DNA from: Nocardia stercoris
Lineage (GTDB): Bacteria; Actinomycetota; Actinomycetes; Mycobacteriales; Mycobacteriaceae
Length of the DNA stretch: 64,000 nt
Assembly: GCF_003696265.1 (NCBI RefSeq)
Contig: NZ_RFFH01000001.1
Coordinates: 868,001-932,000 of the forward strand
Reading direction: 5' to 3'
Shown here: one piece after another, positions 52,641-63,971 of the stretch
Layout of the letters: each line of letters begins with the position of its first letter
Position numbering within the stretch: position 1 is the first letter of the stretch
Translations under genes and position numbers: made by a program
Notes under the pieces: model-generated
Seen by the model: only the letters and a program-made list of their open reading frames with translations
Told to the model about the DNA's origin: nothing
The model's database searches: none

Positions 52641-54161
52641 ATGCCCATGAGTGCAGCCACCGCGGACTTGATGGACTATGCCGACGTCATCGACCGGTTC
52701 GACCCGGTGCTCGGCATGGAGGTCCACGTCGAGCTCGGCACCGCCACGAAGATGTTCTGCGGCTGCCCCACCGAATTCGGCGCCGAGCCGAACACCCAGG
52801 TCTGCCCGGTGTGCCTGGGCCTGCCCGGCTCGCTGCCGGTGGTGAACCAGAAGGCCGTCGAGTCGGCGGTCCGGATCGGCCTGGCGCTGAACTGCTCGAT
52901 CACCCCGTGGGGCCGCTTCGCGCGCAAGAACTACTTCTACCCGGACCAGCCGAAGAACTACCAGATCAGCCAGTACGACGAGCCGATCGCGCAGAACGGC
53001 CACCTCGACGTGGTGCTCGACGACGGCACGGTCTTCCGGGTCGACATCGAGCGCGCGCACATGGAGGAGGACACCGGTAAGTCGCTGCACGTCGGTGGTG
53101 CCACCGGCCGGATCCACGGCGCCGACCACTCGCTGCTGGACTACAACCGCGCGGGTGTGCCGCTGATCGAGATCGTCACCAAGCCGATCACCGGTGCCGG
53201 TGAGCGCGCGCCCGAGGTGGCCCGCGCCTACGTCACCGCGCTGCGCGAGGTGCTGCGCTCGCTCGACGTGTCGGACGTGAAGATGGAGCAGGGCTCGCTG
53301 CGCTGCGACGCGAACGTCTCGCTGATGCCCAAGGGCGCCACCGTATTCGGCACCCGCACCGAGACCAAGAACGTCAACTCGCTGCGCAGTGTCGAGGTGG
53401 CGGTCCGCTTCGAGATGCGCCGCCAGGCCGCGATTCTCGCCGAGGGTGGCGAGATCCTCATGGAGACAAGGCATTTCCACGAGACTGACGGCACCACCTC
53501 GGCCGGCCGGATCAAGGAGACCGCGGAGGACTACCGCTACTTCCCGGAGCCGGACCTGGAGCCGATCGCGCCCGACGCGGCCTGGGTCGAGGAACTGCGC
53601 GGCACGATCCCGGAGTACCCGTGGCTGCGCCGCGGCCGCATCCAGGCCGACTGGGGCCTGTCCGACGAGGTGTTCCGTGACCTGGTGAACGCCGGTGCGC
53701 TTGACCAGATCATCGCCACCGTCGACGCCGGCGCCTCGGTGGACGCCGCCCGCTCCTGGTGGGTCGCCTACCTGACCGAGAAGGCGAAGGACCTCGAGAC
53801 CACCCTCGACGAGCTGCCGATCTCGCCGGCTCAGGTGGCCGAGGTCATCGCGCTGGTCGAGGCGAAGACCATCAACAACAAGGTCGCCAAGCAGGTCGTC
53901 GACCTCGTGCTGGCCGGTGAGGGCAACCCGGGCGCGATCGTCGAAGCCAAGGGCCTGGGCATGGTCTCCGACGACTCGGCCCTGCAGACCGAGGTCGACA
54001 AGGCCCTGGCGGCCAACCCCGATATCGCCGACAAGATCCGCTCCGGCAAGGTCCAGGCCGCGGGCAAGGTCGTCGGTGACGTCATGAAGGCGACCCGCGG
54101 CCAGGCCGACGCCGCCCGCGTCCGCGAACTGGTGCTCGCCGCCTGCGGCGTCGAGGGCTGA
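52641..54161 (+). CDS. gatB: Aspartyl/glutamyl-tRNA amidotransferase subunit B
   Basis: 506 residues from the first ATG; the ATG two codons later (52647) may be the true start, because a TAAACT -10-like box at 52634-52639 places transcription initiation at about 52646 and there is no ribosome binding site. GatB signatures: [53 protein letters not shown] and [17 protein letters not shown]; the C-terminal YqeY-like tail binds tRNA. It kinases and amidates the misacylated tRNA with ammonia from GatA. Confidence 0.97.
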   Translation: MPMSAATADLMDYADVIDRFDPVLGMEVHVELGTATKMFCGCPTEFGAEPNTQVCPVCLGLPGSLPVVNQKAVESAVRIGLALNCSITPWGRFARKNYFYPDQPKNYQISQYDEPIAQNGHLDVVLDDGTVFRVDIERAHMEEDTGKSLHVGGATGRIHGADHSLLDYNRAGVPLIEIVTKPITGAGERAPEVARAYVTALREVLRSLDVSDVKMEQGSLRCDANVSLMPKGATVFGTRTETKNVNSLRSVEVAVRFEMRRQAAILAEGGEILMETRHFHETDGTTSAGRIKETAEDYRYFPEPDLEPIAPDAAWVEELRGTIPEYPWLRRGRIQADWGLSDEVFRDLVNAGALDQIIATVDAGASVDAARSWWVAYLTEKAKDLETTLDELPISPAQVAEVIALVEAKTINNKVAKQVVDLVLAGEGNPGAIVEAKGLGMVSDDSALQTEVDKALAANPDIADKIRSGKVQAAGKVVGDVMKATRGQADAARVRELVLAACGVEG

Positions 54162-54217
54162 CACCCGAAACCGCAACGGGCGCCGGATATCCGGCGCCCG
54201 TTGCGGTTTCGGGTGTC
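54160..54217. terminator. 58-bp perfect palindrome between gatB and the LppZ-like gene
   Basis: Each arm is 29 bases, GACACCCGAAACCGCAACGG continuing to GGCGCCGGAT, and the reverse complement follows without a loop. It begins inside the gatB stop codon and ends 6 bases before the stop of the convergent gene, so it can terminate both transcripts. Confidence 0.88.
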
Positions 54218-54223
54218 GAAGCC

Positions 54224-55378
54224 TCAGTCCGGGCTGCCGCCGCTGCTGCCCGACGGCGGCGGGATGCGGACGACGCGGTCGTCGAATTCGCCCGGCTGCT
54301 GGCCGGACTTGTTGACCGTGCCGACCCAGACGCTGCCGTCGAGGCCGAGCGAGGCGCCGTTGAGGGCGCCGTACTTGTTCTGCGCCAACAGGGTCGGGGC
54401 CACGGTGACCGCGTGCGACTGCGGGTCGGCCGCGGCCAGCGCCATCGCCTTGCCGCCGGTCAACGCGACCGCGACCCCGTTCGGGGTCACCGCGCATCCG
54501 GCGACGCCCGGGTGGTCCGGCCACGTCCACGCGACATTCGGTGTGCCGCCGGACTTGTCGATCCGCTGCAGCCGGTCCGCCGCGGCGGTCCGGTCGGTGA
54601 ACCAGATGCCGTCCTGATCGGGACACACCCCGCCGGCGGTGCCGATCCCGGCGGCCAGCACGTTCGGATGCGAGTTGCCGGGAGCCGGGTTGTCGATCTC
54701 GAGCAGCTTGCCGGCCAGCGAGCCGGGGTCCGCGGCGGCGGCCGGGTTACCGGTGTCGCCGGTGAGCACGACCATCTTGGTGGGGCTCACGAAGTCGATG
54801 GCACCGCTGTTTCCGGTGGCGCCCTTGGGGATTCCGGTCAGGATGGGCTTGGGGATACCGTCCGCGCCGAGCCGCACGATGCGGTTGTCGCTGGCCGTGG
54901 TGAGGTACGCGTAAACCAGCCCGTCCTCGTTGTAGCTGGGCGAGATGGTGATTCCGGTGAGCCCGCCGTCGCCGGAGGAGTCCACGTCGAGCTTGGCCAT
55001 CTGGACCGGGGGCGGCGGCGCGTGCGTCGGGTCCTCGGCCATGATCTGCAGGATCCGCCCGGTGAGCCGTTCGGTCACGAGGCCCTGGCGGCCGTCGGGG
55101 AGAGCGGTCACACCGCCGGTGACGTCGAGGCAGGAGACCACCACGGCCGGATCCGGGTCGATGCACGGCCCGGTCGGCCGCTCCCCGGTCGGGGGTGGTG
55201 GCGGCGTGGTGCCTGAGGGCCCGGCGAGTTCGGGGACCGGAGTGAAGGGTTTGGACGCGGAGTCGTCGAAGCTCGCGCACCCGGCTACCAGGCCCGCGGT
55301 GAGGGCGAGGCCCGCTGCGGTACGGCCGAGCCGGTGAGGCACCCCGCCGTGGCGGACGTTCGCGACAACCACTCTCAT
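54224..55378 (-). CDS. lppZ: LppZ-like lipoprotein, PQQ-dependent sugar dehydrogenase fold
   Basis: 384 residues. A basic n-region and hydrophobic stretch end in a lipobox LVAGC (Cys34). The mature part is a six-bladed beta-propeller of the glucose/sorbosone dehydrogenase family: LTGITISPSYNEDGLVYAYLTT, DNRIVRLGADG, VVLTGDTGNPAAAADPGSLAGKLLEID and GGVCPDQDGIWFTDRT. The syntenic M. tuberculosis gene is Rv3006 (lppZ). Enzyme activity is unproven and a binding role is possible. Convergent with gatB. Confidence 0.88.
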   Translation of the reverse strand: MRVVVANVRHGGVPHRLGRTAAGLALTAGLVAGCASFDDSASKPFTPVPELAGPSGTTPPPPPTGERPTGPCIDPDPAVVVSCLDVTGGVTALPDGRQGLVTERLTGRILQIMAEDPTHAPPPPVQMAKLDVDSSGDGGLTGITISPSYNEDGLVYAYLTTASDNRIVRLGADGIPKPILTGIPKGATGNSGAIDFVSPTKMVVLTGDTGNPAAAADPGSLAGKLLEIDNPAPGNSHPNVLAAGIGTAGGVCPDQDGIWFTDRTAAADRLQRIDKSGGTPNVAWTWPDHPGVAGCAVTPNGVAVALTGGKAMALAAADPQSHAVTVAPTLLAQNKYGALNGASLGLDGSVWVGTVNKSGQQPGEFDDRVVRIPPPSGSSGGSPD

Positions 55379-55524
55379 GGCTCAGACGTTACGGAAATCC
55401 TGGCGCGAATGCGCGCACGGGGTCCCGCCCGGCTGTCTCTTCGGCGCACTCGACGCAGTGGGGCGCAGGTCTGTCACGGACACGCCGCCATTTACGCAGG
55501 CATCGACGTTTGGAGCCGAATATC

Positions 55525-56370
55525 GTGACCCGGGTGACAGACACGGCGAATACCCGCACCCCATCGACCGTCCGGGCCGTCCCGAGGCAGTTCGCACAGG
55601 GCGGTCGCCCCGCAGGCCCGGGCCAGCCGGCCCGGCCCGTACCACGTACCGACGAGGAACTCGGCCTCGAACCCGAGGTGCCCGGCAACGGGCCCGCCGC
55701 GAGCAGTCCCGCCACCGTGCCGACCCGCAAACCGGCGCCGCGCAGCGCCGACCTGGACGATGACGACGACGACTCGGACGGCACCTATGTCTTCGCCAGC
55801 ATCCCCGCCGCGCCCGACGGCCGCACCGGCCTGCGCTCCCGCCGCGACGACCGCCGCGGCACCACCGATCTGGGCCTGCTCGCCCTGCGCGTGCTGATCG
55901 GCCTGACGTTCATCTATCACGGCCTGTCCAAGGCGACCACGATGTTCCACGGTCAAGGTATCGAGGCGACGCACGCGTTCCTGGAGCACGGCGGCTGGAA
56001 GCAGGTGGAGCTCTCCGCGGCCATGACGATCGTCGCCGAGATCGGCGGCGGCGCAATGATTCTCGTCGGCCTGGCGACCCCGCTGGCAAGCGGCGCGGTG
56101 CTGGCCACCATCCTGGACGCCTGGCTGTGGAAGCAGAGCGTGGCACCCGGATTCCAGTACAAGGCACTGGAATTGGAGACGATCCTGATCGGTGCCGTGA
56201 CCGCCCTCCTGTTCACCGGCCCCGGCCGGTGGTCAGCCGACCGCAACCGCGGCTGGGCAACCCGCCCGGCCTACGGCTCGGTGATCTGCTTCGCCGCCGC
56301 CCTCGCCGCCGCAGCCGCCACCTGGCTGGCGCTCCACGGCGGCAACCCGTTCGTGGGCACCTTCGGCTGA
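55525..56370 (+). CDS. DoxX-family membrane protein (Rv3005c-like)
   Basis: 281 residues from a GTG with GGAG 9 bases upstream. The first 110 residues are disordered, Pro/Ala-rich, with an acidic DLDDDDDDSDG tract. The DoxX domain follows: LGLLALRVLIGLTFIYHGLSKATTMF, then three more membrane segments (about 160-180, 185-205, 225-275). The syntenic mycobacterial protein forms a membrane complex with superoxide dismutase and a thiosulfate sulfurtransferase against oxidative stress; the same role here is inferred. Confidence 0.87.
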   Translation: MTRVTDTANTRTPSTVRAVPRQFAQGGRPAGPGQPARPVPRTDEELGLEPEVPGNGPAASSPATVPTRKPAPRSADLDDDDDDSDGTYVFASIPAAPDGRTGLRSRRDDRRGTTDLGLLALRVLIGLTFIYHGLSKATTMFHGQGIEATHAFLEHGGWKQVELSAAMTIVAEIGGGAMILVGLATPLASGAVLATILDAWLWKQSVAPGFQYKALELETILIGAVTALLFTGPGRWSADRNRGWATRPAYGSVICFAAALAAAAATWLALHGGNPFVGTFG

Positions 56371-56377
56371 TTCCGAA

Positions 56378-56420
56378 ACGACGAAGGCCAGGATCCGAAT
56401 CGGATCCTGGCCTTCGTCGT
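56378..56420. terminator. 43-bp perfect palindrome between doxX and ilvD
   Basis: The arms ACGACGAAGGCCAGGATCCG-A pair perfectly over 21 bases around a single central A. It lies 8 bases from both flanking stop codons (56370 and 56428), and so serves as a bidirectional terminator for the convergent genes. Confidence 0.88.
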
Positions 56421-56427
56421 GAATCGT

Positions 56428-58269
56428 TTACGGCACGTGCCGCACCGCGCCCTTGTCCGCCGACGTCGCCAGTGCGGCGTACGCCCGCAGCGCGGTGGTG
56501 ACCGTGCGGTCGCGGTTCAGCGGCTGCCACGGGCGTTCCGAGGCTTCCATCTTCGCGCGGCGCTCGGCGAGAACCTCGTCGGGAACCAGCAATTCGAGTG
56601 CGCGGGTGTGCACGTCGATCCGGATCCGGTCACCGTTCTCGACCAGGCCGATCACGCCGCCGCGGGCCGCTTCGGGCGAGATGTGGCCGATCGACAGGCC
56701 GGAGGTGCCGCCGGAGAAGCGGCCGTCGGTGATCAGCGCGCACACCTTGCCCAGGCCCAGACCCTTCAGGAACGAGGTGGGGTGCAGCATCTCCTGCATA
56801 CCGGGGCCGCCGGAGGGGCCCTCGTAGCGGACGACGACCACGTCGCCGGGCTTGATCTCCTTGCCCAGGATCTTGGAGACCGCCTCCTCCTGGGACTCGA
56901 CCACCACGGCCGGGCCCTCGAAGGTGAACAGGTCCTCGTCGATGCCCGCGGTCTTGAGGATGGCGCCGTCGGGGGCGATGTTGCCGCGCAGCACGCACAG
57001 GCCGCCCTCGACGGTGTAGGCGTGCTCCTTGTCGCGGATGCAACCCTTTTCGGCGTCGGTGTCCAGCGTCGACCAGCGGTTGTCGGTGGAGAACGGGACG
57101 GTGGTGCGCACGCCGCCGGGCGCGGCGTGGAACAGCTCGGTCGCCTCGGTGGAGGCCTTGCCGGAGCGGATGTCCCAGGTGTCGAGCCATTCGTCGAAGT
57201 CGCGGGTGTGCACGGTGCTGACGTCGGTCTCCAGCAGGCCGGCGCGGCGCAGCTCACCGAGGATGGCGGGGATGCCGCCGGCCCGATGCACGTCCTCCAT
57301 GTGGTAGTCGGAGTTGGGGGACACCTTCGACAGACACGGCACGCGACGCGAGATCTCGTCGATGGTGCTCAGGTCGAAGTCGATGTCACCCTCCTGCGCG
57401 GCGGCGAGGGTGTGCAGCACCGTGTTGGTCGAACCGCCCATCGCCACATCGAGGGCCATCGCGTTGCGGAAGGCTTTGGCGTTGGCGATGTTTCGCGGCA
57501 GCACCGACTCGTCGTCCTCGCGGTAGTACCGGTTGGCGATGTCGACGATCGTCTGCCCGGCCTTGACGAACAGCGCGCGGCGGGCGGCGTGGGTGGCCAG
57601 GGTGGAGCCGTTACCGGGCAGGGCCAGGCCCAGCGCCTCGGTGAGGCAGTTCATCGAGTTGGCGGTGAACATGCCCGAACAGGAGCCGCAGGTCGGGCAC
57701 GCGGAGCGCTCGACCTCGGTGAGGCCGTCGTCGGTGACGGTCGAGGAGGCGCTCGCGGAGATGGCGGTGATCAGGTCGGTGGGCGCGTGCGCGACACCGT
57801 CGACCACGACCGCCTTACCGGCCTCCATCGGGCCACCGGAGACGAACACCACCGGGATGTTGAGCCGCATGGCGGCGTTCAGCATGCCGGGAGTGATCTT
57901 GTCGCAGTTGGAGATGCACACCAGCGCGTCGGCGGTGTGCGCGTTGGCCATGTACTCGACCGAGTCGGCGATGATCTCGCGCGAGGGCAGCGAGTAGAGC
58001 ATGCCGCCGTGACCCATGGCGATACCGTCGTCGACGGCGATGGTGTGGAACTCACGCGGCACACCGCCCGCGGCCCGGACCGCCTCGGCCACGATCTCGC
58101 CGACGTCCTTCAGATGCACGTGGCCGGGTACGAACTGGGTGTACGAGTTCGCGATGGCGACGATCGGCTTGCCGAAGTCGGAGTCGGTGAGGCCGGTCGC
58201 GCGCCAGAGCGAGCGAGCGCCCGCGGCATTGCGTCCGACGGTGGTGGTGCGTGAGCGAAGCGGAGGCAT
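56428..58269 (-). CDS. ilvD: Dihydroxy-acid dehydratase
   Basis: 613 residues, full length. Fe-S and Mg2+ ligands: [11 protein letters not shown], and [18 protein letters not shown] for the cluster region; the C-terminal [13 protein letters not shown] is conserved. It makes branched-chain 2-oxo acids from the products of IlvC. Its presence 1.5 kb from ilvBNC brings most of the Ile/Val pathway together; in M. tuberculosis ilvD lies elsewhere (Rv0189c), as I recall. Confidence 0.97.
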   Translation of the reverse strand: MPPLRSRTTTVGRNAAGARSLWRATGLTDSDFGKPIVAIANSYTQFVPGHVHLKDVGEIVAEAVRAAGGVPREFHTIAVDDGIAMGHGGMLYSLPSREIIADSVEYMANAHTADALVCISNCDKITPGMLNAAMRLNIPVVFVSGGPMEAGKAVVVDGVAHAPTDLITAISASASSTVTDDGLTEVERSACPTCGSCSGMFTANSMNCLTEALGLALPGNGSTLATHAARRALFVKAGQTIVDIANRYYREDDESVLPRNIANAKAFRNAMALDVAMGGSTNTVLHTLAAAQEGDIDFDLSTIDEISRRVPCLSKVSPNSDYHMEDVHRAGGIPAILGELRRAGLLETDVSTVHTRDFDEWLDTWDIRSGKASTEATELFHAAPGGVRTTVPFSTDNRWSTLDTDAEKGCIRDKEHAYTVEGGLCVLRGNIAPDGAILKTAGIDEDLFTFEGPAVVVESQEEAVSKILGKEIKPGDVVVVRYEGPSGGPGMQEMLHPTSFLKGLGLGKVCALITDGRFSGGTSGLSIGHISPEAARGGVIGLVENGDRIRIDVHTRALELLVPDEVLAERRAKMEASERPWQPLNRDRTVTTALRAYAALATSADKGAVRHVP

Positions 58270-58532
58270 GGGGTGCGGTCCTAGGTTCTGTCTCGAAGTG
58301 AACTAGGTCGGTGTGCTGCGCGGATCGGTGACGGATTCGGTCCCGCAGTAGTTCAACGGTACTCCGGGGCCTTTTATTCGATGCACGGGCCGGTGTGCGT
58401 CGATCTTGGACCGATCTGTGCGAAGGGGTTTTCAGCACCGGGCTGGTAGGGAACTATGAGGCCGCGGCCAATGCCGTTTTTGTCTGAGTGTGTTCCGTGA
58501 TCCACATCCCCTACACAGGAGGACGAAGATTC

Positions 58533-58916
58533 ATGGCAACTGTTCGGATATTCCGGAAACTGCTGATCGCGGGTGGTCTGGGCGTAGCCCTGGTGACCGC
58601 CGCCGGTCCGGCGTCCGCCGATCCCACGATCGACGTGAGCGGCGTCGGCCCGGGCAATGTCGCGATCGACTACAGCTGTGAGGCGTCGGCCGGGGTGGCC
58701 GCGATCGACGTGATGGTGGGCGCCCCGGACGCGCTCGCTCCCTCGGCCACCGGGAAGCAGACCGACGTGACCTGCGACGGCAGTCAGCAGTCGACGGTGG
58801 TCACGCTGACCGGGGCGCCGATCTCGGCCGGTCAGACCGTGCAGGTCCGGGCCGCGCTGGTCGACAGCGGCGACATGGTCGTGCACGGCCAGGCCAAGGT
58901 GGTATCGCTGAGCTGA
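58533..58916 (+). CDS. Small secreted protein, 127 residues
   Basis: A strong AGGAGGA lies 8 bases before the ATG. Signal peptide: MATVRIFRKLLIAGGLGVALVTAAGPASA, cleaved at about residue 29-30. The mature 98 residues are beta-rich (TIDVSGVGPGNVAIDYSCEAS ... VDVMVG-like strands) with two cysteines (Cys49 and Cys82) that could be disulfide-bonded. It resembles small immunoglobulin-like secreted proteins common in Nocardia and Streptomyces; no function assigned. Divergent from ilvD. Confidence 0.8.
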   Translation: MATVRIFRKLLIAGGLGVALVTAAGPASADPTIDVSGVGPGNVAIDYSCEASAGVAAIDVMVGAPDALAPSATGKQTDVTCDGSQQSTVVTLTGAPISAGQTVQVRAALVDSGDMVVHGQAKVVSLS

Positions 58917-58964
58917 GCCGGACCGGGTGGGTGTCCGTCTGGGCACTCACCCGGTGCGCGGCGG

Positions 58965-59507
58965 TCAGTTGGTGGTCTCGGAGTGGTCGCCGTCCGTCTC
59001 GGTCCCGGCCGGGTTCTCGGTCGCGGTAGCGTCCGAGCTCGCCTGCTCGGCATCCGTCTCGGCTTGCGCGGCGGCGGCGAACGGGTCGGGGATCCGGCCG
59101 CCGGACGCGGCGATCAGCTCGGGCAGGCGGTCGTAGTAGACCGCGGGCAGCGCGACGTCGGTGTCGTCGTCGAGGTGCACCCGGGCGAACGCCCGCTTGG
59201 GCAGGTACAGGCCGCGGATCGAGTCCCAGTCGATGTGCCGGGAGCCACGCAGCGTCCGCAGGTCCAGACCCGCGGGGGACACCACGGTGCGGGTGCGCTC
59301 GATCCACAGGGCGGCGCCCAGCGGGATCGCGAACAGTACCCACAGCACGGCCGGGTTGCCGAAGAAGGCGAACGCCACACAGAACAGCAGTATGAACACG
59401 CCGATATGGCCGAGCCGGTTCATGCGGATGACATGACCCGTCTCGGTCTCCGATTCGGGAGTGTGGGACGATCGAACCGGTGGCACGGACTGATGCGCTG
59501 ATGACAC
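58965..59507 (-). CDS. cfp6: CFP6-like membrane protein with PH-like domain
   Basis: 180 residues from a GTG; an internal ATG (MNRLGHIGVF, residue 29) is a plausible alternative because the GGAGG is only 2-3 bases from the GTG. Two adjacent membrane segments (about 34-50 and 52-68), then a PH-like domain of the DUF2581 type: RTRTVVSPAGLDLRTLRGSRHIDWDSIRGLYLP and a LPAVYYDRLPELI end. The tail is acidic and disordered (SETTN). The syntenic gene Rv3004 encodes the low-molecular-weight antigen CFP6. Function unknown. Confidence 0.82.
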   Translation of the reverse strand: MSSAHQSVPPVRSSHTPESETETGHVIRMNRLGHIGVFILLFCVAFAFFGNPAVLWVLFAIPLGAALWIERTRTVVSPAGLDLRTLRGSRHIDWDSIRGLYLPKRAFARVHLDDDTDVALPAVYYDRLPELIAASGGRIPDPFAAAAQAETDAEQASSDATATENPAGTETDGDHSETTN

Positions 59508-59585
59508 ACCTCCATCTTCGCATCATGGTGATGGAACACTCGAACCGCCCCGTCTCACATAATGGGACACCTTATGTCAAGAGAT

Positions 59586-59613
59586 TTGACTCAGCGGGTC
59601 GCGCGCAATTACC
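59586..59613 (+). promoter_or_regulatory. Putative ilvBNC promoter
   Basis: TTGACT (59586-59591) matches a -35 box and is followed 15-16 bases later by AATTAC/ATTACC as a weak -10. Initiation would fall at about 59618, at or next to the GTG of the leader peptide, so the leader mRNA may be leaderless. Confidence 0.5.
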
Positions 59614-59616
59614 GTC

Positions 59617-59670
59617 GTGCGCGTGATTCGACTCGAACTTCTCGTAATCAGCCGGCGCGTCCAGCGCTGA
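59617..59670 (+). CDS. ilvB leader peptide
   Basis: 17 codons starting with GTG: V-R-V-I-R-L-E-L-L-V-I-S-R-R-V-Q-R. Nine of the 17 codons are Val, Ile or Leu. It lies 130 bases before ilvB and just ahead of a terminator hairpin, so ribosome stalling at branched-chain codons can couple amino-acid supply to read-through. This is the same logic as the ilvBNC attenuator of Corynebacterium glutamicum. A GTG two codons in is an alternative start. Confidence 0.82.
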   Translation: MRVIRLELLVISRRVQR

Positions 59671-59674
59671 GCCT

Positions 59675-59751
59675 GACGAACAGTTCGTCTACGTCGGCTC
59701 GCACTGCGACGCGCCACCCCTGAACAGCCATCGGCTGTCGGGGGCTTTTTT
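59675..59751 (+). terminator. ilvBNC attenuator
   Basis: A pause-type hairpin GACGAAC-A-GTTCGTC (59675-59689), with an outer GAGCC/GGCTC pair, follows the leader stop. The terminator stem ACAGCC-ATC-GGCTGT, extended by CCCC/GGGG, sits at 59717-59744 and is followed by CTTTTTTG. It lies upstream of ilvB in the untranslated leader, so it must act conditionally. Confidence 0.82.
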
Positions 59752-59802
59752 GTGTTCGGGCCCTGCCCGCAACGCCAACGACAAGCAGTTAGGAACAAGA
59801 CG

Positions 59803-61748
59803 GTGAGCGCACCTACAGCACGGCCCGGGCCCGCGGCCCGCAGGCCCGCGCCTTCGGCCAACCAGCCGGCCCCCGCGACCACGTACCGCCAGGTCGCCCC
59901 CGAGCGGGTGACCGGCGCGCAGTCGGTCGTCCGATCGCTCGAGGAGCTCGGGGCGGAGACCGTATTCGGTATTCCGGGTGGTGCGATCCTCCCCGTCTAC
60001 GACCCGCTGTTCGACTCGACCAAGGTCCGCCACGTGCTGGTCCGCCACGAGCAGGGCGCCGGACACGCCGCGACCGGCTACGCGCAGGTGACCGGCAAGG
60101 TCGGTGTGTGTATGGCCACATCCGGTCCGGGCGCGACCAACCTGGTCACCCCGATCGCCGACGCGCAGATGGACTCGGTGCCGCTGGTGGCGATCACCGG
60201 CCAGGTCGGCCGCGGCCTGATCGGTACCGACGCCTTCCAAGAGGCCGACATCTCCGGTATCACCATGCCGATCACCAAGCACAACTTCCTGGTGAACGAC
60301 GCGATCGACATCCCGCGCGTGATCGCGGAGGCGTTCCACCTCGCGCTGACCGGACGCCCGGGCGCGGTCCTGGTGGATATCCCCAAGGACGTGCTGCAGG
60401 CGCAGACCACCTTCACCTGGCCGCCGGAACTGCGGCTGCCCGGCTACCGCCCGGTGACCAAGCCGCACGGCAAGCAGGTCCGCGAGGCCGCCCGCATGAT
60501 CCTCGACGCCAAGGCGCCGGTGCTCTATGTCGGTGGTGGCGTGATCAAGGCCGACGCGTCGGCCGAGCTGCTGGAGCTGGCCGAGCTGACCGGCATCCCG
60601 GTGGTCACCACTCTGATGGCGCGGGGCGCGTTCCCCGACAGCCACACGCTGAACATGGGTATGCCCGGCATGCACGGCACCGTGGGTGCCGTTGCCGCGC
60701 TGCAGAAGTCGGACCTGCTGATCACGCTGGGCGCGCGGTTCGACGACCGCGTCACCGGCCAGCTGGACTCCTTCGCTCCGAACGCGAAGGTCATCCACGC
60801 CGACATCGACCCGGCCGAGATCGGTAAGAACCGGCACGTGGACGTGCCGATCGTCGGTGACTGCCGCGAGGTCATCACCGAGCTGATCGAGACCCTCAAG
60901 GCCGACACCGTCGCCGGTGACGCCGCCGCCGGTCGCAAGGCGGGCGAACCGCTGCTCGAGCTGACGGACTGGTGGGCCTACCTCGGTGGCCTGCGCGACC
61001 AGTACCCGCTGGGCTGGAAGACCCCGTCCGACGGTTCGCTGTCGCCGGAGTTCGTCATCGAGACCCTGGGCCGCCTGGCCGGTCCGGACGCCGTGTACTG
61101 CGCCGGCGTCGGCCAGCACCAGATGTGGGCCGCGCAGTTCATCAAGTACGAGAAGCCGCGCACCTGGCTGAACTCCGGTGGTCTGGGCACGATGGGCTAC
61201 GCCGTGCCGGCCGCCATGGGCGCCAAGATGGGCGCGCCGGACAAGGAAGTCTGGGCCATCGACGGCGACGGCTGCTTCCAGATGACCAACCAGGAACTGG
61301 CCACCTGTGCCGTCGAGGGCGTGCCGATCAAGGTCGCGCTGATCAACAACGGCAACCTGGGCATGGTCCGGCAGTGGCAGACCCTGTTCTACGAGAAGCG
61401 CTACTCCAACACCGACCTGGGCACGCACACGCTGCGCATCCCCGACTTCGTCAAGCTCGCGGAAGCGCTGGGCTGCCACGGTATTCGCGTGGAGAAGGAA
61501 GAGGATGTCGAGGCCGCGATCCGCGAGGCGCAGTCGATCAACGACCGTCCCGTGGTGATCGATTTCATCGTGGGCAAGGACGCGCAGGTGTGGCCGATGG
61601 TCGCCGCCGGCACTTCCAACGACGAGATCATGGCCGCGCGCGGCATCCGCCCGCTGTTCGACGACGACGAGCAGGCCGCCGAGCCGGCTGTCATCCACGA
61701 GGCCATGTCGCAGGGACAGGCCGCGCAGGAGCGCGCTGAGGAGACCAA

Positions 61749-61752
<4 letters not shown>
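59803..61752 (+). CDS. ilvB: Acetolactate synthase large subunit
   Basis: 649 residues from a GTG with AGGA 9 bases upstream. An actinobacterial Pro/Ala-rich N-terminal extension of about 40 residues is followed by the ThDP Pyr domain ([14 protein letters not shown], with the catalytic Glu in [11 protein letters not shown]), the central FAD-binding domain ([11 protein letters not shown]) and the PP domain with the ThDP motif [15 protein letters not shown] and [12 protein letters not shown]. It makes acetolactate or acetohydroxybutyrate. Expression is controlled by the leader attenuator. The stop overlaps ilvN. Confidence 0.97.
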
Positions 61753-63375
<1,623 letters not shown>

Positions 63376-63389
63376 GGTTTCAGGTTTTT

Positions 63390-63425
63390 CGAAGGGCCCG
63401 TTCGCTATAGCGAACGGGCCCTTCG
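63390..63425. terminator. 36-bp perfect palindrome after ilvC
   Basis: The arms CGAAGGGCCCGTTCGCTA and its reverse complement lie back to back with no loop. It is preceded by TTTTT on the left and sits between the ilvC stop (63375) and the stop of the convergent gene (63441), so it is bidirectional. Confidence 0.85.
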
Positions 63426-63440
63426 GCTTCGGTCGCTACC

Positions 63441-63971
63441 TCAGTGCGGACCGCAGTTGGCGACAAGCAGCTCGATGACGATCAGCGAGCCGGCCTGAAC
63501 TGCGGCGAGCTGCTCGTCGGTGAGCATGCGGACGGTCTTGCGGCCGCCGACCTCGGGCAGATATTGCTTCGGGTGAGTTTCGAAGGTCACCGCGGCGGCG
63601 CAGCCGTCCACGCGCTGTCCTTTCGCTGCGGCGAAATCGACACCGGCGTACCGCGTGGGGTCCCACTCGGGTGCGGTCGGCGGCGGTGGGGCGGGGGACA
63701 GGGGGATGGTCGGGATGTCGACGTCCTTGACCGGGTCCGGTTCGGGTGGCGGGCCGACGAAGTACGCGGTGGCGTCCGTGGGGCTGTCGCCGTGGTCGTC
63801 GTCGACGACGGCGGTTCGAGTGAATCCGGCAATCGTCGTGGCTTCCGCCAGGCGCCGGGCTTCGGTGGGACGGACGTGCCAGGTCGCGACGACGTAGCCG
63901 ATGCCGGCGGCCAGCACGACGACGACCACTGCTACGACGATCCATGCCGTCCGTATTCGCCTGTACCGCAC
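63441..63971 (-). CDS. Membrane-anchored hypothetical protein
   Basis: 176 residues from a GTG; GGAGGT lies 13 bases upstream and the true start could be slightly earlier. A basic N-terminus (MRYRRIRTAW) and one membrane span (about 9-30) are followed by a Pro/Asp-rich linker (PPPEPDPVKDVDIPTIPLSPAPPPP) in an extracytoplasmic position and a small domain with two cysteines (DGCAAAV and VANCGPH) that may be disulfide-bonded. No family recognised. Convergent with ilvC. Confidence 0.72.
   Translation of the reverse strand: MRYRRIRTAWIVVAVVVVVLAAGIGYVVATWHVRPTEARRLAEATTIAGFTRTAVVDDDHGDSPTDATAYFVGPPPEPDPVKDVDIPTIPLSPAPPPPTAPEWDPTRYAGVDFAAAKGQRVDGCAAAVTFETHPKQYLPEVGGRKTVRMLTDEQLAAVQAGSLIVIELLVANCGPH

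Noticed and set aside
52554-54626. 690-codon minus-strand open frame
   Set aside because: It lies antisense to gatB, which has full family signatures, and it crosses the 58-bp palindrome.
56419-58254. 611-codon plus-strand open frame
   Set aside because: Antisense to ilvD over its entire length, with a low-complexity translation.
59689-61698. 669-codon minus-strand open frame
   Set aside because: Antisense to ilvB and covering the attenuator.
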